A stretch of 64,000 nucleotides of DNA from contig JBBDIK010000012.1 in the NCBI GenBank assembly GCA_040880465.1, positions 62,001 through 126,000 on the forward strand, in the 5' to 3' direction. The notes beneath the pieces are model-generated. The model did not search any database and had not been told where the DNA came from. It worked only from the letters and a program-made list of their open reading frames with translations. A program made the position numbers and the translations under genes. Below, piece after piece: positions 47,922-57,128 of the stretch. Position 1 is the stretch's first letter. The number at the start of each line of letters is the position of its first letter. This stretch comes from JBBDIK01 sp040880465. GTDB lineage: Bacteria > Actinomycetota > UBA4738 > JBBDHU01.

Positions 47922-50630
47922 GTGGCGCCGTCGTTCGAGTTCGAGGGGAAGCAGGTTCCGATCGCCCAGGGCGATACGATCGCATCCGCGCTTTACCGCG
48001 CCGGAGTTCGGACGTTCACTCGCTCGCTGAAGCTGCACCGGCGGCGTGGGCTCTATTGCTTGACGGGCGATTGCCCGAACTGTCTCGTCAGTGTCGATGG
48101 CGTTCCGGGAACCCGGTCGTGCACGACGCCGGCCGACGCAGGGATGGTGGTGGAGCGCGAGGACGGGTGGCCGTCGACCGATCACGACCTGATGCGCCTA
48201 ACCGAGGCGGCGCATCCGTTGATGCCGGTTGGGTTCTACTACAAGACGTTCATCCACCCCCGCTTCGCGTGGCCGGTGGCCGAGAAGATCATCCGCAAGG
48301 TGACGGGCCTCGGGCGGCTCCCGGAGGACCGGGCGCCCGACATCCGTCCGACCCGCCACGTGCGTGCGGACGTGCTGGTCGTGGGGGCCGGCGTGGCGGG
48401 CCTGGCTGCCGCGGGGGCGGCGGCGGAACGCGGCGAGCGCGTCCTCATCTGCGACGAGGGAGAGATCGGCGAGAAGGTCGCGCCCGGCCCGACCCAGGAT
48501 CGCATCCGGGGGCTTGCGGACGAGGTCCGTGGGTTCGCTGCGGTGACCGTTCTGGAACGCCACACGGCCGTCGGGATGTATGACGGCCCGATGGTCGCGT
48601 TGGACGGTCCCCGCGAACTGGTGCAGGTGCACCCGGGGCGCGTGGTCGTCGCGACCGGCGCGGTGGAGTACCACGGCGTGTTCAAGGGCAACGACGTTCC
48701 CGGAGTCTGGCAGGCGCGAGGCGCGGCGCGTCTGGCGGGCGTGCACGGGCTTCTCCCTGGCGCTCGGGCGGTTGCGGTCATCGCCGGCGAGGAAGGCGCG
48801 CCGCACGTCGCGACGCTGACCGACGCGGGAGTCGAGATCGCAGCGGTCGTGGCGGCTCTCGACCATGCGGACGTGATGCCTGACGGCGTGCGGTTCATCC
48901 CCGACGGGCGCATCGTGCGGACGCACGGCGGTGAGGCGGTTCGTGCGGTGACGATCGAGACGGAGGCGGGCCGCCAGCGGATCGCGTGCGACGCGCTGAT
49001 CCTGTCGCTCGGCCTCTCTCCCCGCGACGACCTGCTGCGGATGGGGCCCGAGGACCCGGTAGTCGGCGCGGGGGACGTCGTGATGCCGGGATGCTCGCTC
49101 GACGAGGCCGTCGAGAGCGGCCACCGTGCCGGCTCGGGCGAGGCGGACACCAGCGTGGACGCGGCCGCGAGCCACGATGCCGCCTGCCCGTCGATGGGCG
49201 ACGCGGGAACCGTGTGCCTGTGCGAGGACGTGTCCGTCGAGGACCTGCATCGAGCGTGGGACGAGGGCTATCGCAGCTCCGAGATCGTGAAGCGCTACAC
49301 CACCGCGACGATGGGCCCGTGTCAGGGCGCGATGTGCGGACTGCACCTTGCGTGCTTCGCGAAGGAGCGGTCGGGGGGATCCCGGAAGGCAGGAGCGCGC
49401 ACGACGTCCCGGCCGCCCGCCCGGCCCGTTTCGCTCGAGGCCCTCGCCGGAGCCGTGCACGAGGTCATCGAGAAGCGCACCGCGCTGCACGACCGGCACT
49501 TGGCTGCGGGCGCCCGTCTGGATTGGTCGGGGAGTTGGAAGCGGCCGTTCAACTACGGCGACTGGCGTTCCGAGTACCTCGCCGTCCGCGAGCGCGTCAG
49601 CCTGATGGACGTGGGCACGCTGGGCAAGATGTTGATCGGCGGCCGCGACGCGGGATCGTTGGTCGACCGGGTGTTCCCGACGCGGATCGAGGATCTCGCC
49701 CCCGGCCGTTCGCGCTACCTGCTGGCGCTTGGGGAGGCCGGGTACGTGTTCGACGACGGACTCGTCTGTGCGCTGGACGACGGCCGGTACTACCTGACCT
49801 CGACGTCCGGTGGCGCAGATGGGATGGAGCGATGGTTGCGCGAATGGGCGGACCGCTGGGCCTTGCACGCGAACATCGTGAACCAGACGCCGATGCTCGG
49901 TGCCATCGTCGTTGCCGGTCCACACGCGCGCGATCTGCTCGCCTCACTCTCCGATGACGCCCTCGATCCCGTGTCCTTCCCGTACATGGCCCATCGCGAG
50001 ATCGCGGTGGCGGGGGTGCCATGTCGCGCGATCCGGGTGGGGTTCGTCGGCGAGCTGGCCTACGAGTTGCACCATCCGCGTTCGCGCGGCGTCGAGCTGT
50101 GGGATGCGCTGATGGCTGCGGGGACGCCTTACGACATCCGGCCGCACGGACTAGACGCGCTGGAACTGCTGCGGCTGGAGAAGGGACACGTCTACCTCGC
50201 GCAGGACACGATGCCCGACGACACGCCGGCCAAACTCGGCATGGAGTGGGCCGTCGCGATGGACAAGCCGGACTTCGTGGGGAAGGTCGCCCTCGAACGG
50301 ATGGCGCAGATCCCGCTCGAGCGCAAGCTCGTCGGGCTGCGCATCGGCGACGCGAACGCCGCCGGCGACGCGAACCGGAACGGGCATCGTGGTGACGCGA
50401 TCCACGATGTCGCCGCGCTCCGTGGCATGCCGCTGTACGCGGGTGAGGCACTCGTCGGCCGGATCACGTCGTGTGAGCGGTCGGACGTGCTCGGCTACGG
50501 GGTAGGGCTCGGGTGGCTCCGTACGGACGGGGACGGCGAGGTCCCGACGGCGCTCCGAGCGGGAGACGTCGCGGTCTCGGTCGTCCCAGCGCCCTTCTAC
50601 GACCCGAAGGGGGCGAGGCTCCGTGCTTGA
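47922..50630 (+). CDS. soxA: Sarcosine oxidase subunit alpha with two [2Fe-2S] motifs
   Basis: A 902-residue alpha subunit. Order: N-terminal Fer2-type domain (1-100), NAD(P)-binding flavoprotein core (about 145-430, VLVVGAGVAGLAAAGAAAER), BFD-type domain (about 430-475), and a folate-binding GcvT-like half (about 520-900, FNYGDWRSEYLAVRERVSLM). Unlike textbook heterotetrameric SoxA, it keeps Cys46, Cys51, Cys54 and Cys67 (C-x4-C-x2-C-x12-C) in the N-terminal domain and Cys432, Cys434, Cys467 and Cys472 (C-x-C-x32-C-x4-C) in the BFD domain. The segment PVGFYYKTFIHP is typical of SoxA. It forms 5,10-methylene-THF from sarcosine with SoxB. Start GTG 47922. Confidence 0.9.
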   Translation: MAPSFEFEGKQVPIAQGDTIASALYRAGVRTFTRSLKLHRRRGLYCLTGDCPNCLVSVDGVPGTRSCTTPADAGMVVEREDGWPSTDHDLMRLTEAAHPLMPVGFYYKTFIHPRFAWPVAEKIIRKVTGLGRLPEDRAPDIRPTRHVRADVLVVGAGVAGLAAAGAAAERGERVLICDEGEIGEKVAPGPTQDRIRGLADEVRGFAAVTVLERHTAVGMYDGPMVALDGPRELVQVHPGRVVVATGAVEYHGVFKGNDVPGVWQARGAARLAGVHGLLPGARAVAVIAGEEGAPHVATLTDAGVEIAAVVAALDHADVMPDGVRFIPDGRIVRTHGGEAVRAVTIETEAGRQRIACDALILSLGLSPRDDLLRMGPEDPVVGAGDVVMPGCSLDEAVESGHRAGSGEADTSVDAAASHDAACPSMGDAGTVCLCEDVSVEDLHRAWDEGYRSSEIVKRYTTATMGPCQGAMCGLHLACFAKERSGGSRKAGARTTSRPPARPVSLEALAGAVHEVIEKRTALHDRHLAAGARLDWSGSWKRPFNYGDWRSEYLAVRERVSLMDVGTLGKMLIGGRDAGSLVDRVFPTRIEDLAPGRSRYLLALGEAGYVFDDGLVCALDDGRYYLTSTSGGADGMERWLREWADRWALHANIVNQTPMLGAIVVAGPHARDLLASLSDDALDPVSFPYMAHREIAVAGVPCRAIRVGFVGELAYELHHPRSRGVELWDALMAAGTPYDIRPHGLDALELLRLEKGHVYLAQDTMPDDTPAKLGMEWAVAMDKPDFVGKVALERMAQIPLERKLVGLRIGDANAAGDANRNGHRGDAIHDVAALRGMPLYAGEALVGRITSCERSDVLGYGVGLGWLRTDGDGEVPTALRAGDVAVSVVPAPFYDPKGARLRA

Positions 50631-51099
50631 GCTGGGTGCCTTCGAGGCTGCCGTGGTCGGCGTCTTCGCCTCACCTGATGCGGTTGCCGCCGTCCACGCC
50701 GGACCTTGGTCCGTCTGCCGCGTCGCGCCGGACGAGGCGATGGTGGTCGCCGAGGCGGACGATGGGGAGCAGATGCTCGGTGCGCTCGAGGCGGCGGTCG
50801 GCGCCGCAGATCCCGACGGCATCGTCCTCGAGACGACCGACGGCTGGTCGGCGTGCACGCTGAGCGGCGACGCGTCGCGCGATGCGTTCTCCTACCTGTC
50901 CGAGCTGGAGCTGCCGGACGAGGGGTTCGTCCAGGGAGCGGTCGCGGACGTTCCCGTGCGGGTCATCGTCGAGCAAGACGTTCTCTACCTGTTCGTTCCG
51001 GCCATGTGGGGCGCGTACCTGCGCGACCGGATCATGACCGACTGCGCACACCTGGGCGTGCGCGAGGTCGAAACGGTCGAGGCCGAGGTGGTCCGATGA
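50623..51099 (+). CDS. soxG: Sarcosine oxidase subunit gamma
   Basis: A 158-residue gamma subunit, weakly conserved as is usual. It has an early WSVCRVAPDEAMVVAE and a later FSYLSELELPDEGFVQG followed by VRVIVEQDVLYLFVP, in line with the SoxG fold (a GcvT-like fragment). Identification relies on position between soxA and soxB. The GTG start overlaps the soxA end by 8 nt and the stop overlaps the soxB ATG by 4 nt. The common order in other bacteria is soxBDAG, so the order here differs. Confidence 0.8.
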   Translation: MLELGAFEAAVVGVFASPDAVAAVHAGPWSVCRVAPDEAMVVAEADDGEQMLGALEAAVGAADPDGIVLETTDGWSACTLSGDASRDAFSYLSELELPDEGFVQGAVADVPVRVIVEQDVLYLFVPAMWGAYLRDRIMTDCAHLGVREVETVEAEVVR

Positions 51100-52304
51100 G
51101 CGGGCTCCTCCGGCGCAAGGAGTTCCTCACGCAGACGGAACTGAAGTCGACCTACGACGTCGTCATCATCGGCGGCGGCGTGAACGGCCTTTCCCTCGCG
51201 TACCACCTGGCCTCCCAGCACGGGATCCGCGACGTCGCGGTCATCGAGCGAAACTACATCGGCTCGGGCGGGTCCGGCCGCAACACGCAGGTGATCCGTG
51301 CGAACTACAACACACCGGAGACCGTCCCGCTGTACAAGGCCAGCCTGGGGATGTACCGCACGCTGTCACAGGAACTCGATTTCAACATCCTGTTCACGAA
51401 CCAAGGCGAGATGGACCTGTGTCACACGCAGGACTCGCTGCAGGTCGAGCGTGACAAGTCCCTGCTCAATCGCGCGTACGGGGTCCAGACCGACATCCTG
51501 ACCCCGGACGAGGTGATGCAGGTCTGCCGGTTCGTGGACCTGACAGCCGGGGGGGAGCTGCCCGTGGTCGGCGCGTCGTATCACCCGCCCGGTTCGTTCG
51601 CGCGCCACGACTCGGTTGTCTGGGGCTACGCGATCGCGGCGCAGCGGCACGGCGTCGAGATCCACGAGGGTGTGGCGGTGACGGGCCTGGACGTGCAGGC
51701 GGATCGTTGCACCGGTGTCCAGACCGATGCCGGGCCGGTGTCCGCCGGACGCGTGGTGAGCGCGGTGGCCGGCTACAGCAGCGTCGTGGCCGAGATGGCC
51801 GGGCTCCGCCTCCCGATCGAGACGATGGCACTGCAGGCGTTCGTCACCGAACCGTACCGGCCGGTCCTCGAAGGCCTGGTCTCGTCGATGGACCTGTACA
51901 TCTACGTATCGCAGACCGCGCGCGGCGAACTCCTGGCCGGCGCCGAGGTGCTGCCGTACAACACCTACTCGACGCGCTCGACGTTCGAGTTCCTGTCCGA
52001 GGCGGCCAAGCGGTCGATCCAGATCCTCCCGTTCATGACGAAGGCCCGCATCATGCGGGCGTGGACGGGTCTGTGCGACATGAGCCCGGACTCCTCGCCA
52101 CTGCTCGGCGAGTCCGAGGTGCGCGACTTCTACCTGATGGCCGGGATGGGAACGTGGGGATTCAAGGGCGCGCCGATCTTCGGGAAGTCGATGGCCGAGC
52201 TCATGGCGACCGGAACGATGCCCGCCGTCATCGCCCCGTTCTCGCCGGAACGTTTCCGCAACGACCGCATGATCCCCGACGCCGCCTCGGCGGGCACGCA
52301 CTGA
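51096..52304 (+). CDS. soxB: Sarcosine oxidase subunit beta
   Basis: A 402-residue FAD-dependent amine oxidase subunit. The dinucleotide motif is VVIIGGGVNGLSLAYHLA, followed by GSGGSGRNTQVIRANYNTPE. His171 in FARHDSVVWGYA corresponds to the covalent FMN attachment site of bacterial heterotetrameric enzymes (position 172-173). The C-terminal MSPDSSPLLGES and GTWGFKGAPIFGKSMAELMA are family features. It oxidises sarcosine to the imine. The start is ATG 51096; earlier codons in the frame are soxG out of frame. Confidence 0.95.
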   Translation: MSGLLRRKEFLTQTELKSTYDVVIIGGGVNGLSLAYHLASQHGIRDVAVIERNYIGSGGSGRNTQVIRANYNTPETVPLYKASLGMYRTLSQELDFNILFTNQGEMDLCHTQDSLQVERDKSLLNRAYGVQTDILTPDEVMQVCRFVDLTAGGELPVVGASYHPPGSFARHDSVVWGYAIAAQRHGVEIHEGVAVTGLDVQADRCTGVQTDAGPVSAGRVVSAVAGYSSVVAEMAGLRLPIETMALQAFVTEPYRPVLEGLVSSMDLYIYVSQTARGELLAGAEVLPYNTYSTRSTFEFLSEAAKRSIQILPFMTKARIMRAWTGLCDMSPDSSPLLGESEVRDFYLMAGMGTWGFKGAPIFGKSMAELMATGTMPAVIAPFSPERFRNDRMIPDAASAGTH

Positions 52305-52317
52305 CGGAGGTACGTAC

Positions 52318-54765
52318 ATGAAGGATCGGTATCAGGTCGTCGTCATCGGCGGCGGCATCGTTGGATGCAGCGTCGCCTACCATCTGACGCTCCGTGGTAT
52401 GACGGACGTTGCCGTGATCGAGCGCGATCAACTCACCGCCGGTTCGACCTGGCACGCCGCCGGTGGATTCCACATCTTCAACTCCGATCTGCGGATATCC
52501 GAGTTGCAGCAGTACACGATCGATCTGTACCCGCAGATCGAAGAGGAGAGCGGTCAGAGCGTCGGGCTGAAGATGTCGGGCGGCCTGGAACTCGCCGGCA
52601 CGGAGGAGCGGTGGCGCTATCTGCAGTCGGACTTGGCCTGGCTCCGAAGCATGGGCCACCCGGAGGCGTATCTGCTCACGCCGGACGAAGCCGCGGAACT
52701 GGTGCCGATCATCAACCCGGCGGGCCTCAAGGGCGCGGTCTTCGATCCGGAGGAGGGGAACCTGGATCCGAACGGTGCCACCCTCGCGTACGCCGCGGCG
52801 GCGCGAGCGCGAGGCGCTGAGGTCATCCTGAGCAACCGCGTCCAGGACCTGCGCCGGCGTCCCGACGGCGACTGGGACGTCGAGACCGAGAAGGACACGA
52901 TCGTCGCCGAACACGTGGTGAACGCAGGCGGCCTGTGGGCGCGCCGGGTCGGTCACATGGTCGGTGTCGACCACCCGCTGGTCCCGATGCCGCACCACTA
53001 CCTCGTGACCGATGACATCCCCGAGGTCGCGGGGTTCGGCAGCGAGCTCATGCCGGCGGTGACCGACCTCGAGGGCTTCACGTATCTGCAGCGCGAGCAC
53101 GACGGCGTCCTGCTCGGGATCTACGAACAGCACCCCAAGCATTGGAGCGTGGAGGGCGCCCCCTGGGACTTCGGCATGACGCTGTTCCCGGAGGAGGTAG
53201 AGCGCATCACGCCCGAGCTCACCTTGGCGTTCGAACGCTTCCCGGCGCTGCAGGAGGTGGGGATCAAGCGGTGGGTGAACGGCGCGTTCACGTTCACGCC
53301 CGACGGCAACCCTCTGGTCGGGCCGGTCTCCGGCATCCCGAACTACTGGGCGGCGTGCGGCTGCATGGCCGGGTTCTCGCAGGGCGCGGGCATCGGCCTG
53401 GCGCTGGCGAACTGGATCGTCGACGGCGACCCAGGCTACGACGTGTTCGGCATGGACGTCGCTCGCTTCGGTCCGTACGCGTCCAACGACCGCTACCTGC
53501 GTGACACGACGGCGCAGTTCTACGCCCGCCGGTTCGTCATGGCGTACCCGAACGAAGAACTGCCCGCCGGCCGGCCGCTCAAGACGACGCCGTGCTACGA
53601 CGGGTTCGCGGCAGAAGGCGCGCAGTTCACCCAGAACTGGGGCCTCGAGGTCCCGCTGTACTTCGCGCCGACGCCGGACTTCGAGGAGAACTGGACGCTG
53701 GGGCGGTCGAACGCGGAGCCGATCGTGGCCCAGGAGGTGGAGGCGGTGCGGACCGCCGCGGGCGCCTACGAGATCGCGCAGTACGCGCGCTACGAGGTCG
53801 CCGGGCCCGGTGCTGAGGCGTGGCTCGACCACCTGGTCGCGAGCCGCATCCCAACGGTTGGGAACATCCGGCTCGCCCCGATGCTGAATCACGCCGGCAA
53901 GCTGATGGGTGACCTGTCGGTCACGAGGCTCGAGGAAGAGCGCTTCTGGCTGACGGGTTCCTACTATCTCCAGGATTGGCATCAGCGTTGGTTCCGCCAG
54001 CAGCTGCCCCGGACCGAAACCGGAGCCGGGACCGGGGTCGAGTTGCGGAACATCACCGACCGGTGGATGGGCTTCTCGCTCTCCGGCCCCGCCTCGCGTG
54101 ACATCTTGGAGCGACTCGTTCACGACGACGTGTCCAACGACGCCTTCCCGTTCCTCGGGGTTCGCACGGTGGACCTGGGGACCGCGGAGGCCGTGGTCGG
54201 CCGGATCTCACTGACGGGGGAGCTCGGGTACGAGATCGTCGTCCCGACCTCTCAGCATCGGACCCTGTTGCATCAGCTGGAGGAGGCTGGTGCCGAGAGC
54301 GGCCTGCGCCTCGTCGGCGACCGGGCGATCGACAGCCTGCGACTCGAGAAGGCATACGGAATATGGAACGCCGAGTTCCGGCAGAATTACACGCCGAAGA
54401 TGGCGGGTCTGGAACGATTCGTCGCCTTCGACAAAGGGGAGTTCATCGGCCGGGAGGCGGCGCTGCGAGACCGGGATGCAGGGGAGGACCGGTTGCTCGT
54501 CCTGCTGCAGGTCGACGCCGGGGATGCCGACGCGTCGATGGACGAGCCCATCTGGATCGGTGACCGGGCTGTGGGATCGGTGACCTCGGGCGCCTACGGC
54601 CACCATGTCGGCATGAGCCTCGCGCTCGCGTACGTCGATCGGGAGGTCGTCGAGGAGAGCCCGGATCTGACGGTCTCGGTGGTCGGCGACCCGCTCCCTG
54701 CGAGGATCCTGCCGGAGCCTCCGTACGACCCGAAGGGAACCAAGCTGCGCGACCTGCCCGACTGA
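52318..54765 (+). CDS. Dimethylglycine/sarcosine dehydrogenase-like flavoprotein with folate domain
   Basis: An 815-residue protein of the DMGDH/SARDH family. The FAD domain begins VVVIGGGIVGCSVAYHL and has His46 in GSTWHAAGG, the covalent FAD site of this family. A central FAO_M-type segment (about 385-430, YARRFVMAYPNEELPAGRPL) precedes a GcvT-like tetrahydrofolate-binding half (about 440-815) with GELGYEIVVP. It would demethylate dimethylglycine (or sarcosine), passing the C1 unit to folate. It starts 13 bp after soxB with a GGAGG site, so betaine-derived methylamines are probably degraded by this operon. Confidence 0.88.
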   Translation: MKDRYQVVVIGGGIVGCSVAYHLTLRGMTDVAVIERDQLTAGSTWHAAGGFHIFNSDLRISELQQYTIDLYPQIEEESGQSVGLKMSGGLELAGTEERWRYLQSDLAWLRSMGHPEAYLLTPDEAAELVPIINPAGLKGAVFDPEEGNLDPNGATLAYAAAARARGAEVILSNRVQDLRRRPDGDWDVETEKDTIVAEHVVNAGGLWARRVGHMVGVDHPLVPMPHHYLVTDDIPEVAGFGSELMPAVTDLEGFTYLQREHDGVLLGIYEQHPKHWSVEGAPWDFGMTLFPEEVERITPELTLAFERFPALQEVGIKRWVNGAFTFTPDGNPLVGPVSGIPNYWAACGCMAGFSQGAGIGLALANWIVDGDPGYDVFGMDVARFGPYASNDRYLRDTTAQFYARRFVMAYPNEELPAGRPLKTTPCYDGFAAEGAQFTQNWGLEVPLYFAPTPDFEENWTLGRSNAEPIVAQEVEAVRTAAGAYEIAQYARYEVAGPGAEAWLDHLVASRIPTVGNIRLAPMLNHAGKLMGDLSVTRLEEERFWLTGSYYLQDWHQRWFRQQLPRTETGAGTGVELRNITDRWMGFSLSGPASRDILERLVHDDVSNDAFPFLGVRTVDLGTAEAVVGRISLTGELGYEIVVPTSQHRTLLHQLEEAGAESGLRLVGDRAIDSLRLEKAYGIWNAEFRQNYTPKMAGLERFVAFDKGEFIGREAALRDRDAGEDRLLVLLQVDAGDADASMDEPIWIGDRAVGSVTSGAYGHHVGMSLALAYVDREVVEESPDLTVSVVGDPLPARILPEPPYDPKGTKLRDLPD

Positions 54766-54791
54766 CGCGGGTGGTCCGATAGCCTCTCGCC

Positions 54792-55241
54792 ATGCTCGTC
54801 CTCATCTCGCATCTGATCCGGGCGGATCACGAAGAGGTCGACGGGCTCGTCCGCGAAGGGTTCCGCGGGATCGGCAAGGACGGGGTCGAGGTCCAGGTCG
54901 TCGCCACGCGAAGCCCGACGCGGTTCACCGGCAAGGCGTGGCCGGAGCCCCCGGCTCGCCGCGTGACCGGACCGGAGACGCGTTGGTTGGTCGAGATCGT
55001 GATGCCGGCGCGTCCGCCCGTTGATGGGTACCCGATCGAGTGGCGCTATCCGCGCCTCAAGACCGCGCCGGTGTTCACCGCCCACGACTGGCGGGATCGT
55101 GTGTTCACCGTTGTTGCGCATGAGGCCTATCACGTCAAGCAGTTCCGGATGGGGATGCGCCGGTCCGAGGTCGCCGCGGAACGGTGGGCCTTCAGGGCCC
55201 TGGAGCGGGTTCGTGCGTCCGATGGCCGGTCGGGCTCGTAG
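54792..55241 (+). CDS. Small HExxH putative metalloprotein
   Basis: A 149-residue protein of unknown family. Residues about 109-135 read VVAHEAYHVKQFRMG followed by SEVAAERWAFRAL: an HExxH zinc motif in a helix with a downstream glutamate 17 residues later, as in gluzincin-like peptidases. The N-terminal part is a mixed alpha/beta region with a Trp/Arg/Pro-rich segment. No signal peptide or membrane helix, so it would be cytoplasmic. A TAGCCT box 6 nt before the ATG (54780-54785) suggests a leaderless transcript, separate from the sox operon. Confidence 0.7.
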   Translation: MLVLISHLIRADHEEVDGLVREGFRGIGKDGVEVQVVATRSPTRFTGKAWPEPPARRVTGPETRWLVEIVMPARPPVDGYPIEWRYPRLKTAPVFTAHDWRDRVFTVVAHEAYHVKQFRMGMRRSEVAAERWAFRALERVRASDGRSGS

Positions 55242-55283
55242 CGCCCCCGGGAGCCGATACCATGGAGGTATCGAGGGCGATCA

Positions 55284-57128
55284 GTGACGAAAGCCAAGAC
55301 GGTCGAAGAGAAGACCAACGTCGTCGTCCGGTTCGCCGGCGACTCGGGCGACGGTATCCAGCTCACCGGTGATCGCTTCACCGTCGCCACCGCCGTCCTC
55401 GGCAACGACCTCGCCACCCTTCCGGACTTCCCGGCCGAGATTCGGGCGCCTGCGGGCACGATCGCTGGGGTTTCGGCTTTCCAGATCCACTTCGCGTCCG
55501 AGGACATCCTCACGCCTGGGGACCACCCGAACGTCCTGGTGGCGCTCAATCCGGCAGCCCTGAAGGCCGAGCTGAGTGTCCTCGAGAAGGGCGGTACGGT
55601 CATCGTCAACGAGGACGCCTTCATCCGGCGGAACCTCGACAAAGCCGGTTTCACCACCGATCCACTCGAGGACGGGACCCTCGACGGCTACAAGCTCTAC
55701 CGCGTTCCGATGACCTCGATCACGACCCGCGCCCTCGAGGGGATGGACCTCGCCAAGCGAGACATCGAACGCTCGAAGAACATGTTCGCGCTGGGCCTCG
55801 TCTCGTGGATGTACGGGCGACCGATCGACGTCACCATCGACTGGATCAACGGGAAGTTCGCGGCGAACGAGCTTGTCGCAGCGGCCAACGTCGCTGCGTT
55901 CAAGGCCGGCTACAACTTCGGGGAGACCACCGAGCTATTCGAACACTCCTATTACATCAAGGCCGCGCCGGCAAGACCCGGCACCTATAGGAACGTTACC
56001 GGTGCAACGGCGCTGGCTTGGGGACTGGTCGCCGCCAGCGTGAAGAGTGGGCTGCCGATGTTCTACTCCAGTTATCCGATCACGCCGGCGTCGGAACTGC
56101 TCCACGAACTCGCCCGCCTCAAGAACTTCGGCGTCAAGACCCTGCAGGCGGAGGACGAGATCGCCGCGTGCAATATCGCGCTAGGGGCCGCGTTCGGCGG
56201 ACAGCTCGGGGTGACCGGCACGAGTGGACCGGGGATGGACCTGAAGGAGGAGACGATCGGGCTGGCGGTGGCCCTCGAACTGCCGCTCGTCATCGTCGAC
56301 GTTCAGCGGGCCGGACCCTCGACGGGCCTTCCGACCAAGACCGAGCAGTCGGATCTGCTGATGGCCCTGTACGGACGTCACGGTGAGTCGCCGCTGCCGG
56401 TTCTGGCTCCGCGGTCGCCGTCGCAGTGCTTCGAAGTCGCCTTCGAAGCCGTTCGGATCGCGGTGACGTACAGAACGCCAGTCATCCTGCTCTCCGACAC
56501 GTTCCTGGGGAACTCGTCGGAGCCGTGGCTCCTCCCCGATATCGACGCCTTCCCCGCCATCGATCCGAAGTTCGCCGGTAGGCTCCGCGAGGGAGAGACG
56601 TTCCAGCCCTACGAGCGCGACGCGAACCTAGCCCGCCCCTGGGCCGTTCCGGGCACGCCGGGCCTGCGGCACCGGATCGGCGGGCTCGAGAAGGAAGACG
56701 TAACCGGTGACATCAGCTATGACCCGCTCAACCACGAGCGGATGACGCATCTGCGGGCCGCTCGGATCGCCAAGATCGGGGAGTCGCTGCCGCCCCTGGA
56801 GGTCAGCGATCCGGACGGGGACGCAGAGCTGCTGGTGCTCGGGTGGGGGTCGTCCTTCGGGGCGATCCGAGCGGCAGCCCGGCGGGTCCGCGATCGGGAC
56901 ATGAAGGTGGCGACGGTGCACCTGGAGTACCTGAACCCGTTGCCGCCCAACACGGGGGACGTGGTGCGCGCCTACCCGCGCGTCCTGATCCCGGAGATGA
57001 ACATGGGCCAGCTATCGAAGATCATCCGCGGCGAGTTCCTCGTCGATGCGATCGGGTTCAACAAGGTTCAGGGGCTCCCGATCTTCGCCGACGAGCTGCA
57101 AGCCGAGATCGAGACGATCCTGCGATGA
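55284..57128 (+). CDS. korA: 2-oxoacid:ferredoxin oxidoreductase, alpha subunit (KorA type)
   Basis: A 614-residue fused gamma-alpha subunit. The gamma domain (about 15-200) starts VVRFAGDSGDGIQLTGDRF; the alpha domain (about 230-610) has MFYSSYPITPASELLHEL, QAEDEIAACNIALGAAFGG and TGTSGPGMDLKEETIGLAV, and the C-terminal NMGQLSKIIRGEF. It decarboxylates 2-oxoglutarate to succinyl-CoA with ferredoxin as acceptor and is typical of actinobacterial KorAB. Start is GTG 55284, preceded by TATCGAGGGCG. The stop overlaps the korB start (ATGA). Confidence 0.95.
   Translation: MTKAKTVEEKTNVVVRFAGDSGDGIQLTGDRFTVATAVLGNDLATLPDFPAEIRAPAGTIAGVSAFQIHFASEDILTPGDHPNVLVALNPAALKAELSVLEKGGTVIVNEDAFIRRNLDKAGFTTDPLEDGTLDGYKLYRVPMTSITTRALEGMDLAKRDIERSKNMFALGLVSWMYGRPIDVTIDWINGKFAANELVAAANVAAFKAGYNFGETTELFEHSYYIKAAPARPGTYRNVTGATALAWGLVAASVKSGLPMFYSSYPITPASELLHELARLKNFGVKTLQAEDEIAACNIALGAAFGGQLGVTGTSGPGMDLKEETIGLAVALELPLVIVDVQRAGPSTGLPTKTEQSDLLMALYGRHGESPLPVLAPRSPSQCFEVAFEAVRIAVTYRTPVILLSDTFLGNSSEPWLLPDIDAFPAIDPKFAGRLREGETFQPYERDANLARPWAVPGTPGLRHRIGGLEKEDVTGDISYDPLNHERMTHLRAARIAKIGESLPPLEVSDPDGDAELLVLGWGSSFGAIRAAARRVRDRDMKVATVHLEYLNPLPPNTGDVVRAYPRVLIPEMNMGQLSKIIRGEFLVDAIGFNKVQGLPIFADELQAEIETILR

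Noticed and set aside
52228..54123. Long antisense frames (such as 52228-54123, 48198-49925 and 42032-43594) on the minus strand of sox, DMGDH and metH genes
   Set aside because: They are Arg/Asp/His-rich shadows produced by high G+C third positions; the plus-strand frames encode clear protein families.
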